The notes: generated by a model not told the origin, from the sequence alone. 64,000 bases of DNA from Aureococcus anophagefferens (GCF_000186865.1 NW_008705574.1:10282-74281), one strand, 5' to 3'. Positions 46,265 through 57,576 are shown, numbered from the stretch's first letter. Numbers and translations are program-made.

Positions 46265-49200
46265 ATGGAGCAATTTAAAGAGGCCGAGTCGGCGTCCACC
46301 CTCGACGGCGCAGTCGCCTTAGAGCGGACCCACCCGCCGCCCGCGCGCCCCGCGGCGATGAGCGAGGACTTCCGCACGGCGGGCTCCCCGCTCTGCGGCG
46401 CGGCGCTCATCCGCACGATCCTCCACGCCGACGGGACCATCGCGTCGTCGTCGAACGCGACGGTCGTCGGCTGGCTCGACGCGTCCGAGTCGGAGTTCTT
46501 CAACGACCGCGACGAGCCCGCGGCGCTGTTCCGCATCCGCTACCTCGACGGCGAGCTCGCCGGCGACGAGGAGGATCTGGAGGAGCACGAGGTGCGGTCG
46601 TCGATTCCGCTCGCGGCGCGCGTCGGCGCGCTCGCGGACCCCTCCGGGGGCCCCGCGGGCGTCGCCGCCGTCGCCGCGAAGCGCGCGGCGCGCAAGCCCC
46701 CGCCGCCGAAGAAGCCCGCGAAGAAGCCCGCGAAGAAGAAGATGCGCGCGGCCGCGCCGCCGCCGCCGAAGCCCAAACGGCCCGCGCCGCCCGCGGACCA
46801 CGCCGCGCTCGTGACCGTGCCGCGGCGCGCGGCGGCCCAGGCGGCCATGAACCGCGGCTTCTGCGAGGCGGCGCCGGGCTCGACGAAGTCGCGCGACGAC
46901 GGCGCGCGCGTCGCGCTCGCGCGGCGCGCGCTGAGCGAGTTGTGCGTCGAGACGGGCGCGTCGCGCGCGAAGGCGCGCGACATCGCCAAGAAGTGCCGCG
47001 AGCTCGCCGGGCGCCTGAGCCGCGGCGACGTCCTCGGGTTGGACGCCGACGGCGACGACGACGACTACGACGAGGATTTGGAGGACGTGAATTTAAGCGC
47101 GGCGCTCGTGGAAGCGGCGCTCAAGCAGCTCGTCGACGACGGCGAGGTCTACGAGAGCGGGTCGGGCTACGCGCCGCGCCTCGCCGGCGACGACGGCGGC
47201 GCCTGGCAGAGCGACGCCTCCGGCGACGAGAAGCCCGCGGCCTTCGTGCCCAAGAAGCCGCCGGGCTACGACGCCGCGGTCGCGTCCGACGCGAAGCACG
47301 CGAGGCCCTACGCGCCCTGGCGGCCCCCGCGGCGCGGCGTGCGCTGCCTGCCGCCGGACAAGTCGCCGGAGAAGAAGCCGAAGCAGGCGGGCGACGAGGA
47401 CGCCGACTCCCAGGCGGATTTGGAGAGCCAGGCGGTGTCGGAGGAGGACGCGGAGAAGGCCGCGATGATCGCGGACGCGTGCTTCACGGCGGCGTCGGCG
47501 GCCCTCGACGATCTGCGGGGCGACCTCAAGCAGCCGCGGTCCGCCTTCGCGCTCTTCAAGCACGACCACACGAAGGACGCCGTCGCGGCCACGATGGACG
47601 GCCACTCGCTCAACGACGATCCCGCGCCCGGCTGGTACCGCGAGCTCGTGCCGCGGCGGTCGGGCGACAAGGTCGACGCCTACTACTACCCGCCCGACGG
47701 CACGCAGTTGCGGAGCCGGCCCGACGTGCGGCGCTACTTCGAGGGGAACCCCGACGCCGTCAAGGTCGGCGACGTCGTGTTGGACACGTCCCAGTTCCAG
47801 TTCGCCTACTCCAAGTGCCCCGCCGAGGAGCTGCGCAAGTGCAAGCCTTTGAACCGCGGCGCCATCACGGCGGAGCTCCACCGCCGCTGGGAGGCGCTCG
47901 AGGCCTCGGAGCGCGACGGCTACGCGACGAAAGCCGTCGAAGAAAAAGCCCGCCTCGACGAGGAGCGCAAGCGCGCGGCCAAGACCGTGCGCGACCGCGC
48001 CGTCGAGGCCGCGGAGCAGCTCGGCGCGAGCCGCCGCGACGCGCGTTTGGCCGCGGCGCGCGCGGCGCGGTCGCTCTTCGTCGACTTGGACTGGTCGACC
48101 TTGGTCTCCGGCGACTCGCCGGTGAAGCGGCCCAAGATCGAGGCGCCCGCCGACGGCGACGACGGCGCGGCGCCCGTGATGACGCCCAAGTCGCCGGGGG
48201 CGCGGTCCATCATCGAGCAGCTCGAGAACGAGGCGCCGCCGCTGAATTTGGGCGCGACGGGCGCGGCCCGGCCGCGCCGCGCGGCGACGCAGGGCGTGCG
48301 CAAGTCCTACAAGGAGAAGCCGTCGACGGCGGCGGATGTTGTGGCTTGGGCCCTGGAGACGGGCGAGGACTCGGGCGCGAACCAGGAGGGCGAGCAGCGC
48401 GCGCTGGGGGTCGACTGGCCGGAGCTCTGCTCCGCGGTCGCGATCAACGAGCGCGCCAAGAAGCTCGACGCCAAGTGCACGGCCTTCAAGGACGCGCCCT
48501 ACCGCGCGACGCGCGACGGCCTGGCGTCGCTGCTGCGCTCGGGCAAGGCGCGGCGCGCGTGGGCCGACCTGTCGGCCGACGTCGCCGCGGCGGACTTCGA
48601 GGATCCCGAAATCCCCGCGGTCGCGCGCCACGGCCGCGCGGAGGCGGGCCTGCGGGCCCTGGTGCTCGCGAAGCTCAGCCCGCCGGACCTGCGGGCGCCC
48701 CTCGACGGCCCGCCGGCCGCGGGCTGGCGCGACGACCACGACTGGGTCGGGCGGCCCGTCGTCCACGACGCCGCCGTGGGCCGCGTCGTCGCCTACGGCG
48801 GCGCCGACGGCCGCTGGCGCTGCGACTTCGACGACGACGGCGGCCGCGAGACGAACGCGGGGCGGTTCCTCTCCGCGCGGGAGTGCTTCAAGGGCGTGGC
48901 CGCCGCGGCGCCGTGCGTCGCGTTCCCGGAGTTGGACCGCGACCGTTTGATCCACGAGCTCGTCATGATCTACTGGCCCATGGACAAGCTCTTCTACGAG
49001 GGCGCCATCGTCGCCGCGAAGCAGCGCGACCGGCTGTTCGACGAGGCGCCGCCCGCGGGCGCGCACTCGCTGGCTTCGGAGCATTTGGTGCTCTACGACG
49101 ACGGCTCGTCCGAGTGGCTCGACCTATCGACGGAGCGCGTGCGCTACGTCGAAGCCTCGAAAGCCGCCCGCGAGGCCGGCGACGCCATCCAGCAATTGGT

Positions 49201-50777
49201 CGCCGAGGACTACTTCCAGTGGTTCATCTCGCCCGTCGATTCCGAGGCGTTGGGTCTGGTCGACTACCACGAGGTCGTCAAGCAGCCCATGGACCTCGGC
49301 ACCGTCGACGACCGCATCGCCCGGGGCTTCTACGACGACGCCTCGGACGACGACGAGGGCTTGACGCCGCGCCAGCGGGACGCGGCCGTCGCCAAGCGGC
49401 TCCGCCGCCGCGCCGCCGCGGACATCCGCCTCACGTTCACGAACGCCGTGCTCTTCGGGGCAGGACAAGAGAGCGAAATTCCAAACTTCAAAGCCTCATA
49501 TCTCGGCCGTTTTCCACTCGTTTCGGCTGATTTTTGGACGAGCGATCATCTCTCGGAACGGTCTCGAAGCATGGATGCTTTTTCCGGAACGAGCGCGCGC
49601 GGAACACTCACGTTGAAGCGACGTTGAATCACCCTTGTCCTGCCCAGGTGCTCTTCAACGCGGACCCCAAGAACCCCTGCGCGTCCGCGGCGAAGAAGCT
49701 GCTGGCCCTCTTCGAGAAGTCGGCGCTCGCGCGGTCCGCGCGCGACCCGGACGCGGCGCCCGCGCCCGCGCCCGCGGCGGCGGCCGCGGCCAAGGGCCCC
49801 GCGCCGAAGCGGCCCCGCGACGACGACGACGACTACGACGACGACAGCGACGGCGACTGGGCGCCGGGGGGCAAGGCGCGCAAGAAGCGCGGCGCGGACC
49901 TGCCGGCGTTCTCCGCCGGGGGCAAGCACCCCGTCGAGAACGCGCTCCGCTTCGAGCAGCTCCTCTCGTCCATCAGCCGCCAGGCCCACGTCGACGCCTT
50001 CGCGCCGCCGTCGTCAAGCGCAAGCAGACCGCCGACGAGTACCGCCTCCGCTCCGAGCCCAAGGTCAAGCCCGTCGAGCCGGAGGTCAAGCCCGAGCCCA
50101 TGGACGTCGACGCGCCGCCGGCCGCCGCGCCGCCCGCGGCCGACGTCGCGGCCAACGGCTTCGCCGCCGCGCCGCCCGCCGCGCCGGCGCCGGCCGTCGC
50201 GCCGGCGCCGCCGCCCGCCGCGCCGGCGCCCGTCGCCGCGCCCGTCGTCGCGCCGGCGCCCGTCGTCGCCGGCACGGCGTCGCCGCCGCCGCTGCCCGCG
50301 CCCGCGGCGCCCGCGGCGACGCCGCCGGCCGCGGCCGCGGCGTCGCCGCCGCCGACGTCGGCCGACGGCCTCACGCCGCTGTCGCCGCCGCCCGAGGTCG
50401 ACGACCGGCGCCTCTACTGGGGCCGCGCCGCCGTCGAGACGGACTACTACGAGCGCGAGCACTTTGCGCATGTCGCCGACAAGCCCTACCTCGGCCGCGT
50501 CGCGAACGGCGTCTGGGAGATCCGGCCGTCGCTCGCCAAGGTCGCCCTCGGCCACGTCCTCGGCACGCTCGTCCACAGTGGCCACGTCGTCGAGCTCGCC
50601 GACGGCGGCTTCGTCGCCGCGAACCTCTACCGCCGCGGCGTCGCCTTCGAGCGCAAGCGCGCGGGCGGCGCGAAGGACGCGCTCCCGGACGTCGAGCTCG
50701 AGCTCTCGGAGTACGAGATCCAGCGGCGGGAGCGCATGGCGCGCAACGAGGCCATGCTCAAGAGTCTCGGCTTCTGA
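46265..50777 (+). CDS. multidomain chromatin reader: Tudor-like, HMG/MBD-like, bromodomain (one frame break)
   Basis: About 1,437 residues; exons 46265-49447 and 49648-50777. The N-terminal module ATVVGWLDASESEFFNDRDE / GELAGDEEDLEEHEV matches one in the BAZ-like gene at 35153. Next come a basic linker, an HMG-box-like start (KQPRSAFALFKHDH), an MBD-like segment (YYYPPDGTQLRSRPDVRRYF) and the HMG-like end (ELHRRWEALEASERDGYATK). A second Tudor-like part follows (DWVGRPVVHDAAVGRVVAYG). The bromodomain is split by an introner: YFQWFISPVDSEALGLVDYH, VVKQPMDLGTVDDRIARGFY, then LTFTNAVLFNADPKN and AAKKLLALFEKS. At about 50003-50011 one base is missing: HVDAFA continues in another frame as VVKRKQTADEYRLRSEPKVK. 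Probably nuclear, reading acetylated histones. Confidence 0.78.
49448..49647 (+). mobile_element. introner intron (200 bp family), orientation R
   Basis: 200 bp in the bromodomain gene. The 8 bp repeat GTGCTCTT is at 49448 and 49648, donor GT. The element starts CGGGGCAGGACAAG and ends CCTTGTCCTGCCCAG. Splicing restores FTNAVLFNADPKN, the bromodomain Asn helix, exactly. Confidence 0.94.
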
Positions 50778-50886
50778 GCACGCCCGGTCGCACTAAGAAA
50801 GAGATCGGGTTCAAGTTTCCTCACTGGCAGATGCCAGTGCCGCAGATCTAGACTCTGAGAGGCTCGGACCGTTCAACTGAGTCAAG

Positions 50887-52503
50887 TTAGTCGACGGACG
50901 CCCAGCGGCCGGGCCGCGGGCCCGTCGCCGTCCGCGCGGGCATGCGGAGGCAGCCGAGCTCGTCGGGCAGGTCGACGTCCTGGCTCATGCCCGCCCACGC
51001 GCCCGCGTAGGCGAACCTCACGACGCGGGGCGGGTCGCCGCGGGGCCGAAGCAGCCGGCCGTCGTACCATTTTTCCTCGACCAGGAGCTGGCACCGCAGG
51101 TCCGCGCGCACGTCGGACATCCTGACCCACTCGAAGCCCGGCGCGCACGCCTCGAACGGCGCGGACTTGGGCTTGAAGCCCGGCGCGCACTCGTCGCCGC
51201 TCGACTCGGCGCGCTGCCGCTTCTTGGGCTTGCACTCGAGGCCCCGCGGCTTGCACTCGAGGTCGCGCCGCCGCGGCTTGCACTCGAGGTTGCGCCGCCG
51301 CGGCTCGCACTCGAGACCCTCGTCGTCGTCGTCGAACTGGAACTCCTCCTCGCCGTCCGACTCGCCGCCCTCCTTCTCCTCGTCGAACTGGAACTCCCGC
51401 TCCTCCTCGCTGTCCGACTCGCCAAAGAGCGCCTCCGTCGCGGTCCGCGGCCGAAACGACGCGTTCGAGGACCGCTCCTCGTCCGCGGTCACGGCCGTGC
51501 TCCGCTCGTCGTCGGCGGGCTCGGGCGCGGCGCGCGGCTCGGCGCGCGCGGCGCGCGGCTCGCCCTTGACGGCCGCGGCGGCGGCCAGCGCCTTCTTCGC
51601 GACCTTCGGGGCGCGCCTCGCGGGCCGCGGCGCGGCCGCGGCGGGCGGCGCGGCGGGCGCGGCGGGCGGCGCGGGCGCGGCGGGCGCGCGCGCGGCGTCG
51701 CCCTCGCCGGCGGGCCGCGCCGCGTCGCACACATCGCACGTCGCGTCGTCGGCTTTGTTGTAGGCAAACGTGCACGACGTACAGGACCACATCGTGAGGT
51801 CGATCGGCGGCAAGGGCGACGAAGCGCTCGGCGCGGGCGCCGGGGCCTTCGGCGCGGGCGGCTGGGCCTTGGGCGCGGGCGGCGGCGCCGACGGCTTCGG
51901 TCGCTTGGCACCGGTCTCCGCCGAGGCGTCCGACGCCCGCTTCTTCTTCGGGATTTTCGGCATAACCGTGAGGTCCTCGATCTCGCCCCGCGCTTTCGCC
52001 TCCGAGAGGTTCGCGCGCGCGAGCTCCTCCGTCGTGCTCGCGCCCAGGAAGACGACCTCGTCGTCGGAGTCGTCCGCCCGAGGCGAGAACTCCTCCGCCT
52101 TCTCGAGGATGTAGCTCTCACGAAACACTCGATACTTCTTGCCGGTCTCCGTGAGCTGCGCGTGCAGCTCCGAGTCCTCCTGCACGTGCTTGCCCACGAG
52201 CCACGCGCGAGCGAACCCGCTCCGCCGCATGTCGCGCACGTAACCGGCGTAGCTCTCCGCGTCGATGTGCTCGCTGAAGCGCACGAAGAGCTCGTCCGGC
52301 TTCGATTCGTGCCTCAAGCGCACGGTCACCTCCGTGCGGCGCGGCGCGTCGCCAAAGCGAGCCTTAAACGCGTCCTCGGTCCAGTCGAGCATGGCGGTGG
52401 GCACGGTCCACTGCTTCGTCTCGAGGATGCGCAGCACGGCGCCGTGGACTTTGTAGATGTCGCGCGTCTCCTTCGCGTCCCACTCCGGCCCAAAGAGGGC
52501 CAT
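50887..52503 (-). CDS. RPB5-N-terminal-like protein with RanBP2-type zinc finger
   Basis: 538 residues. Residues about 10-135 resemble the N-terminal jaw domain of RNA polymerase subunit RPB5 (IYKVHGAVLRILETKQWTVP, MLDWTEDAFKARFGDAPRRT, LFVRFSEHIDAESYAGYVRD). This assignment is by pattern and moderately sure; the C-terminal RPB5 assembly domain is absent. A RanBP2-type zinc finger follows (WSCTSCTFAYNKADDATCDV, C). Then come acidic patches (EEEREFQFDEEKEGGESDGE), tandem LECKPRRR units, and a C-terminal Tudor/SH3-like patch (LLVEEKWYDGRLLRPRGDPP). It could be a transcription- or ubiquitin-related adaptor. Confidence 0.6.
   Translation of the reverse strand: MALFGPEWDAKETRDIYKVHGAVLRILETKQWTVPTAMLDWTEDAFKARFGDAPRRTEVTVRLRHESKPDELFVRFSEHIDAESYAGYVRDMRRSGFARAWLVGKHVQEDSELHAQLTETGKKYRVFRESYILEKAEEFSPRADDSDDEVVFLGASTTEELARANLSEAKARGEIEDLTVMPKIPKKKRASDASAETGAKRPKPSAPPPAPKAQPPAPKAPAPAPSASSPLPPIDLTMWSCTSCTFAYNKADDATCDVCDAARPAGEGDAARAPAAPAPPAAPAAPPAAAAPRPARRAPKVAKKALAAAAAVKGEPRAARAEPRAAPEPADDERSTAVTADEERSSNASFRPRTATEALFGESDSEEEREFQFDEEKEGGESDGEEEFQFDDDDEGLECEPRRRNLECKPRRRDLECKPRGLECKPKKRQRAESSGDECAPGFKPKSAPFEACAPGFEWVRMSDVRADLRCQLLVEEKWYDGRLLRPRGDPPRVVRFAYAGAWAGMSQDVDLPDELGCLRMPARTATGPRPGRWASVD
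51222..51325 (-). repeat. short coding repeat (LECKPRRR units)
   Basis: Four to five copies of a 24-30 bp unit encoding LECKPRRRD / LECEPRRRN / LECKPRG, in frame within the RPB5-like gene. Confidence 0.85.
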
Positions 52504-52727
52504 ATTTTGATCTCCCGACTTGCTGCGATCGATGCGGCGCCCAGGAACCTCAGCGACGCGAGGCAGGGCGTTTGGCTACGGCGAAACAGCGCCGCGCCGT
52601 CGACCCATCGGCCGCGGCGCTCTCCGAGGTCAGGCGATGCTTGTGTCCGAGGAGAACCTCGCCGCGGCGCCAGACAGCTCGTCGTGCACCCTCGACGCCG
52701 CCAAGCGCCCGCGAGTTCAAATCCACC

Positions 52728-55700
52728 ATGTCCTCCATGGAGGTCGACGAGAACACGACCAAGATCGACGAGGGCTTGTACTCCCGCCAGCTCTACGTCC
52801 TTGGGCGCGAAGGCCAGGCGAAGATGTCGGCGAGCAGCGTGCTCGTCTGCGGCCTCAACGGCGTCGGCTGCGAGGTCGCCAAGAACGTGATCCTCGCCGG
52901 CGTCAAGGCCGTGACCCTCTTCGACCCGACGCCGGCGACGTGGTACGACGTCGGCGGGTCGCCCTACGTCGCGCCCGCGCACGTCGGGACCGCGACGCGC
53001 GCCGACGCGTGCGCGAAAGCGCTCGCGGAGCTCAACCCCTACGTCGCCGTGTCCGTCATGGGCGCCGGCGGCAACGGCAGCAACGCCGGCGACCTCCACT
53101 CCGGCGACGCGGCCGAGTGGGCCGCGCGCGTCGCGGGCTTCTCGTGCGTCGTCCACTGCGACGCTTCCAGCGACGCGGAGCTCGTCGCGGCGGACGGCGC
53201 GTGCCGCCAGGCGGGCGCGTGCTTCGTCGCCGCCGAGTGCCGCGGCGTCTGCTGCGCCCTCTTCTGCGACTTCGGGGACGCCTGGGCCGTGACGGACGTC
53301 GACGGGGAAGCGGGCGCGTCGTGCCTCGTCGCTTCCGTCACCCAAAGCCAGCCGGCGTTGGTCACGGTCACGGACGAGCAGCGCCACGGCATGAACGAGG
53401 GCGACGTGGTCCAGATCGCGTCCTGCGTCGGCGCCGAGGAGTTGAATGATCGCGAGTTCGAGGTCGTTCGGGTCACGTCGCCCTACGCGTACGAGATCGA
53501 CTGCGACGGCACGAAGCTCGCGCGGCCCTACGTGGGCAGCGGCTACGCGAGCCACAAGAAGCAGCCGGGCACGGTCGCCCACGCGTCCCTCGCGTCGAAG
53601 TTCGAGAACCCCGGCGAGTTCCTCACGCCGGATTTCGGGAAATTCGCGCGGCCGGCGACGTTGCACGGCGCGTTCCGCGCGTTGCGGTCCTGGCGGTCGG
53701 CCCACGGCGGCGCCTTCCCCGGGCCCGCGGCGGCGGCGGCCGTCGGCGAAGTGTACGCGTCGACCTTCGCCGTCGCCGACGGCGAGGAGGGCGCGCGGGG
53801 CTTCGCGGAGGCGCTCGCGCGGACCGCCGCGGGCGACGTGTCGCCGGTGGCCGCGTTCCTCGGCGGCGTCGCGGGCCAGGAGGTGCTCAAGGCCTGCAGC
53901 GCCAAGTTCACGCCCGTGAGCCAGTGGTTCTACTTCGACGCCCTCGAGAGCCTGCCGGAGGCCGCGTCGCCGCCGCGCGGCGACCGCGACGATTCCGCGC
54001 GCGTCGTCTTCGGAGACGACGTCCTGGGCAAGCTCAAGAACGCCAAGCTCTTCCTCGTGGGCGCCGGCGCCATCGGCTGCGAGATGCTCAAGAACTGGGC
54101 GCTCCTGGGCGTGGGCGCCGGCGCCGGGGGGTCCGTGACGGTGACGGACATGGACCGCATCGAAAAGTCGAATCTGTCGCGCCAGCTCCTCTTCCGCGCG
54201 TCCGACATCGGCGAGGCCAAGTCGACGACGGCGGCGGCGGCGGCGCGGGCCCTGCGGCCCGAGATCAACGTGACGCCCCTCGAGCTGCGCGTCGGCCCGG
54301 ACTCCGAGGACGTCTTCGACGACGCGTTCTTCGCGAGTTTAACGGGCGTGTGCACGGCGCTCGACAACGTCGACGCGCGGCTCTACGTCGACTCCAAGTG
54401 CCTCTTCTACCACCTGCCCATGTTCGAGTCCGGGACCCTGGGCACGAAGGGCAACACGCAGGTCGTCGTGCCGGGCCTCACGGAGCACTACGGCGCGAGT
54501 CGCGATCCGCCGGAGAAGTCCATACCCGTGTGCACGTTGAAGAACTTCCCCAACAAGATCGAGCACACGCTCCAGTGGGCGCGCGACTGGTTCGAGGGCG
54601 CCTTCAAGCAGGGCGCCGACGACGTCAACATGTTCCTCGCGCAGGGCAACGCGGGCTTCGAGAAAGCGCTCGACGCGCAGCCGAACACGAAATTGGAGGT
54701 CGCGGCCCGCGTGAAGACGGCGCTCGTGGACGCCCGGCCGACGACCTACGAGGACTGCGTCGTCTGGGCGCGGCTCCAGTTCGAGGACTGCTTCCACAAC
54801 TCCATCGCGCAGCTGCTCCACAACTTCCCCGAGGACCAGGTCACGGCGGGCGGCGCGCCGTTCTGGTCAGGGCAGGACAAGAGTGATTCAACGTCGCTTC
54901 AATGTGAGTGTTCCGCGCGCGCGCGTTCTGGAAAAAGCATCCACGCGTCGAGACCGTTCCGAGAGATGATCGCTCGTCCAAAAATCAGCCGAAACGAGTG
55001 GAAACCGGCCGAGCTAGGAGCCTTTGAAGTTGGGAATTTCGCACTCTTGTCCTGCCCAGGTTCTGGTCGGGCGCGAAGCGCGCGCCGGCCACGTGCGCCT
55101 TCGACGCCAACGACGCGCTCCACCTCGACTACGTCAAGGCCGCGGCGGCGCTCCGGGCGTCGAACTACGGCATCAACTCGACCCTCGCGACCTACGACGC
55201 GGCCTTCTACAAGGCGGCGTTGGACCGCGTCATCGTCCCCGACTTCTCGCCGCGCGACGGCGTCAAGATCTCCGCCAACGAAGCGGAGGAGAAGAAGGCC
55301 AAGGAAGAGGTCGCCGGCGGCGACGTCGACGCCGACTGCGCCGCGCTGATCAAGGCTCTGCCCGCGGCCGCGTCGCTCGCGGGCATGAAGCTCGTGCCCT
55401 GCGACTTCGACAAGGACGACGACGCCCACATGGCCTTCGTCGCCGCGTGCTCGAACCTGCGGGCGCGCAACTACAAGATCCCCGAGGCCGACGTGCACCA
55501 GTCGCGGCCAGGGCAGCAAAAGAGAGCGAAATTCCCAACTTCAAAGGCTCCTCTCTCGGCCGGTTTCCACTCGTTTTGGCTGATTTTTGGACGAGCGATC
55601 ATCTCTCGGAGCGGTCTCGACGCGTGGGCGCTTTTTCCGGAACGCGCGCGCGCGGAACACTCACGTTGAAGCGACGTTGAATCACCCTTGTGCTGCCCAG

Positions 55701-56241
55701 GTCGCGGCTCATCGCGGGCAAGATCATCCCGGCCATCGCGACGACGACGGCGCTCGTCGCGGGTTTGGCGTGCCTCGAGCTCGTCAAGGTGCTCCAGGGC
55801 AAGCCCCTCGAGGCCTACAAGTGCGCCTTCGCGAACCTGGCGCTGCCCCTCTTCGCCATCTCCGAGCCCAACGCGCCGGCGACGACCGCGGCCAAGATCC
55901 CCGGCGGGCGCCGCGGCGGCGAGGAGTGGAAGCACACGCCCTGGGACTGCATCGAGCTCGACGGCGCGGACCTGACGCTCAAGGCGCTCGTGGCGCACTT
56001 CGAGGACGAGTTCGGCTGCGAGCTGTCCATGCTGTCCTACGGCGTGTCCATCCTCTTCTCGTCGTTCGCGTCCGCGAAGAAGGTCAAGCTCCGCATGCCC
56101 ATGAAGATCACGGACATCATCGCCGAGGTCACGAAGAAGCCCGTCGCGCCGAACCGCAAGTACCTCGTCCTCGAGGTCATGCTCCAGGACGACGACTGCG
56201 AGGAGGTCGACCTGCCCTACGTGCGGCTCAAGCTGTTCTAG
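52728..56241 (+). CDS. UBA1: ubiquitin-activating enzyme E1
   Basis: Exons 52728-54859, 55060-55500 and 55701-56241 total 3114 bp, 1037 residues, the normal E1 length. The start MSSMEVDEN at 52728 precedes KIDEGLYSRQLYVLGREGQA of the inactive adenylation half. The active adenylation half shows LVGAGAIGCEMLKNWALLGV, DMDRIEKSNLSRQLLFR and CTALDNVDARLYVDSKC. The catalytic cysteine is in SIPVCTLKNFPNKIEH (near residue 602). The second catalytic half follows (GAPFWSGAKRAP across intron 1; LIAGKIIPAIATTTALVAGL across intron 2). The C-terminal ubiquitin-fold domain ends LPYVRLKLF. Both introns are introners inserted in universally conserved E1 motifs, so the exact restoration can be judged. Confidence 0.95.
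54860..55059 (+). mobile_element. introner intron (200 bp family), orientation F
   Basis: 200 bp. The 8 bp repeat GTTCTGGT is at 54860 and 55060, donor GT, phase 2. The element starts CAGGGCAGGACAAG and ends CTCTTGTCCTGCCCAG. It restores GAPFWSGAKR, a near-invariant E1 motif. Confidence 0.95.
55501..55700 (+). mobile_element. introner intron (200 bp family), orientation R
   Basis: 200 bp. The 8 bp repeat GTCGCGGC is at 55501 and 55701, donor GT, phase 2. The element starts CAGGGCAGCAAAAG and ends CCCTTGTGCTGCCCAG. It restores HQSRLIAGKIIPAIATTTA of E1. Confidence 0.95.
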
Positions 56242-56270
56242 GAGCCCCGTAGTAAGCGCACCGTCGGACC

Positions 56271-57350
56271 CTAGGGCCGCCCGAACTGGGGGAACTCGTC
56301 GTGGTAGAGCCGGAGGATTTCGCTCGCCGTCGGCTGGATGGCGTCCTCGGAGTGGTGCGTCATGGCCTCGAGCTCCGGCCGCCAGGGCGGCGACAGCTTC
56401 AGGTTCAGCCGCGCGACGTGGAGGATCGCGGACGCGAGGAGCGACGGCTGGATGGCGGAGAACTTGTGGTGCTGGAGGCACAAAGAGCAGAAGAAGGCGC
56501 ACCACTTCTGGACGTAGAGGTAGAGCCGGTCGAACTTGTCCGGCGTCACGGGCGCGTCGCGGTGGAAGTCGCGCGGGCCCTCGGCGTCGCCCGCCGCGCG
56601 CGCGTAGAGCGGCTTGAGCGCGATGAAGTGCTGGAGGCAGTGGAGGGGCGTGACGCAGAGCACGCGCCAGCCCAGGTGCAGGTCGATGTAGCGCTCGCAG
56701 GTCCGCCAGTCCGAGTTCTGGCACTGCTTGCTGAAGAGGTCCGGCACGTGGCGCGCGAACGCGCCGTCGTCGGGCACGGGCGCGCGGTGCAGGCGCGCCG
56801 ACGCGCGCAGCGCCGCCACGCAGAGGTAGGCCGCGTGCTCGCGCATGGTCCGCGCGACCCAGCGCAGCGCGTCGTCGCGCGCGTTCGGCAACAGCCACAA
56901 CAGATCGATGAGGCGCACCGCGTGGTGCGCGACCGACAGGTCCAGGTCGCACTTCTCCGCGAGGCCGTGGAGCGAGTCGACGACGGCGCGCCGGTAGCGC
57001 GTCCACCAGGGGCTCGCCAGGCTCCCGTGGGCCCGCCGCGCGGCCTCGGCCTGCGCGCCGAGCACCGCCTCCGTCTCCAGCAGCCGCTCGAAGCGCTCGG
57101 CCGCGCCCGCGCGGTCGTCGGCGCCGCCGTCGAGCACGTAGGGCAGCACGTGCCGGAGTATCAGGTCCTTGGGCACGGCCGCGAGCCGCGGCGACCGCGC
57201 GTGGCACTCGAGGACGGCGAAGGCCGTGCGCCGCTCCGACGCCGGCAGCAGGTGGCCCCACTCGTGGATGTCGAGCGACGCGAAGCGCCGGAAGACGAGC
57301 ACGGAGCTCGGCCACCGCGGACTCGCGAAGGTCCGCGACGGGTCGTCCAT
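56271..57350 (-). CDS. cyclin-box protein
   Basis: 359 residues from ATG at 57350 (MDDPSRTFASPRWPSSVL). The cyclin fold is recognised from WWTRYRRAVVDSLHGLAEKC, LDLSVAHHAVRLIDLLWLLP, CERYIDLHLGWRVLCVTPLH and, in the second box, CLQHHKFSAIQPSLLASAIL. The pattern is nearest to mitotic A/B-type cyclins, but the MRAIL helix is not conserved and no destruction box is evident in the short N terminus, so the class is uncertain. It is convergent with UBA1 (29 bp between stops) and divergent from the RRM gene (about 225 bp). Confidence 0.72.
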   Translation of the reverse strand: MDDPSRTFASPRWPSSVLVFRRFASLDIHEWGHLLPASERRTAFAVLECHARSPRLAAVPKDLILRHVLPYVLDGGADDRAGAAERFERLLETEAVLGAQAEAARRAHGSLASPWWTRYRRAVVDSLHGLAEKCDLDLSVAHHAVRLIDLLWLLPNARDDALRWVARTMREHAAYLCVAALRASARLHRAPVPDDGAFARHVPDLFSKQCQNSDWRTCERYIDLHLGWRVLCVTPLHCLQHFIALKPLYARAAGDAEGPRDFHRDAPVTPDKFDRLYLYVQKWCAFFCSLCLQHHKFSAIQPSLLASAILHVARLNLKLSPPWRPELEAMTHHSEDAIQPTASEILRLYHDEFPQFGRP

Positions 57351-57576
57351 CAGGCCCACCTGCGGCCCGCGCCGGGCAGGGGCGAATGCGATTGCTGCCC
57401 CGGCGGAGCCGACGACGAAATCGAGGGGAAAGGAGGGCTGCACCTCGACCGCCTCATCTACCTTGCATGCCTCGAGATCGAGCTCGCCGCCGAGCGCGTC
57501 GTCTTGCGCGCCCACTCGCGCACCGCGCTCTCGGTCCCCTCGCCGCTCGCTCGCTTTCCCGCAAAGCGCCGGTACC

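Noticed and set aside
52708..52735. GAGTTCAAATCCACC resembling a tRNA T-arm just before the UBA1 start
   Set aside because: No matching acceptor, D or anticodon stems could be built upstream.
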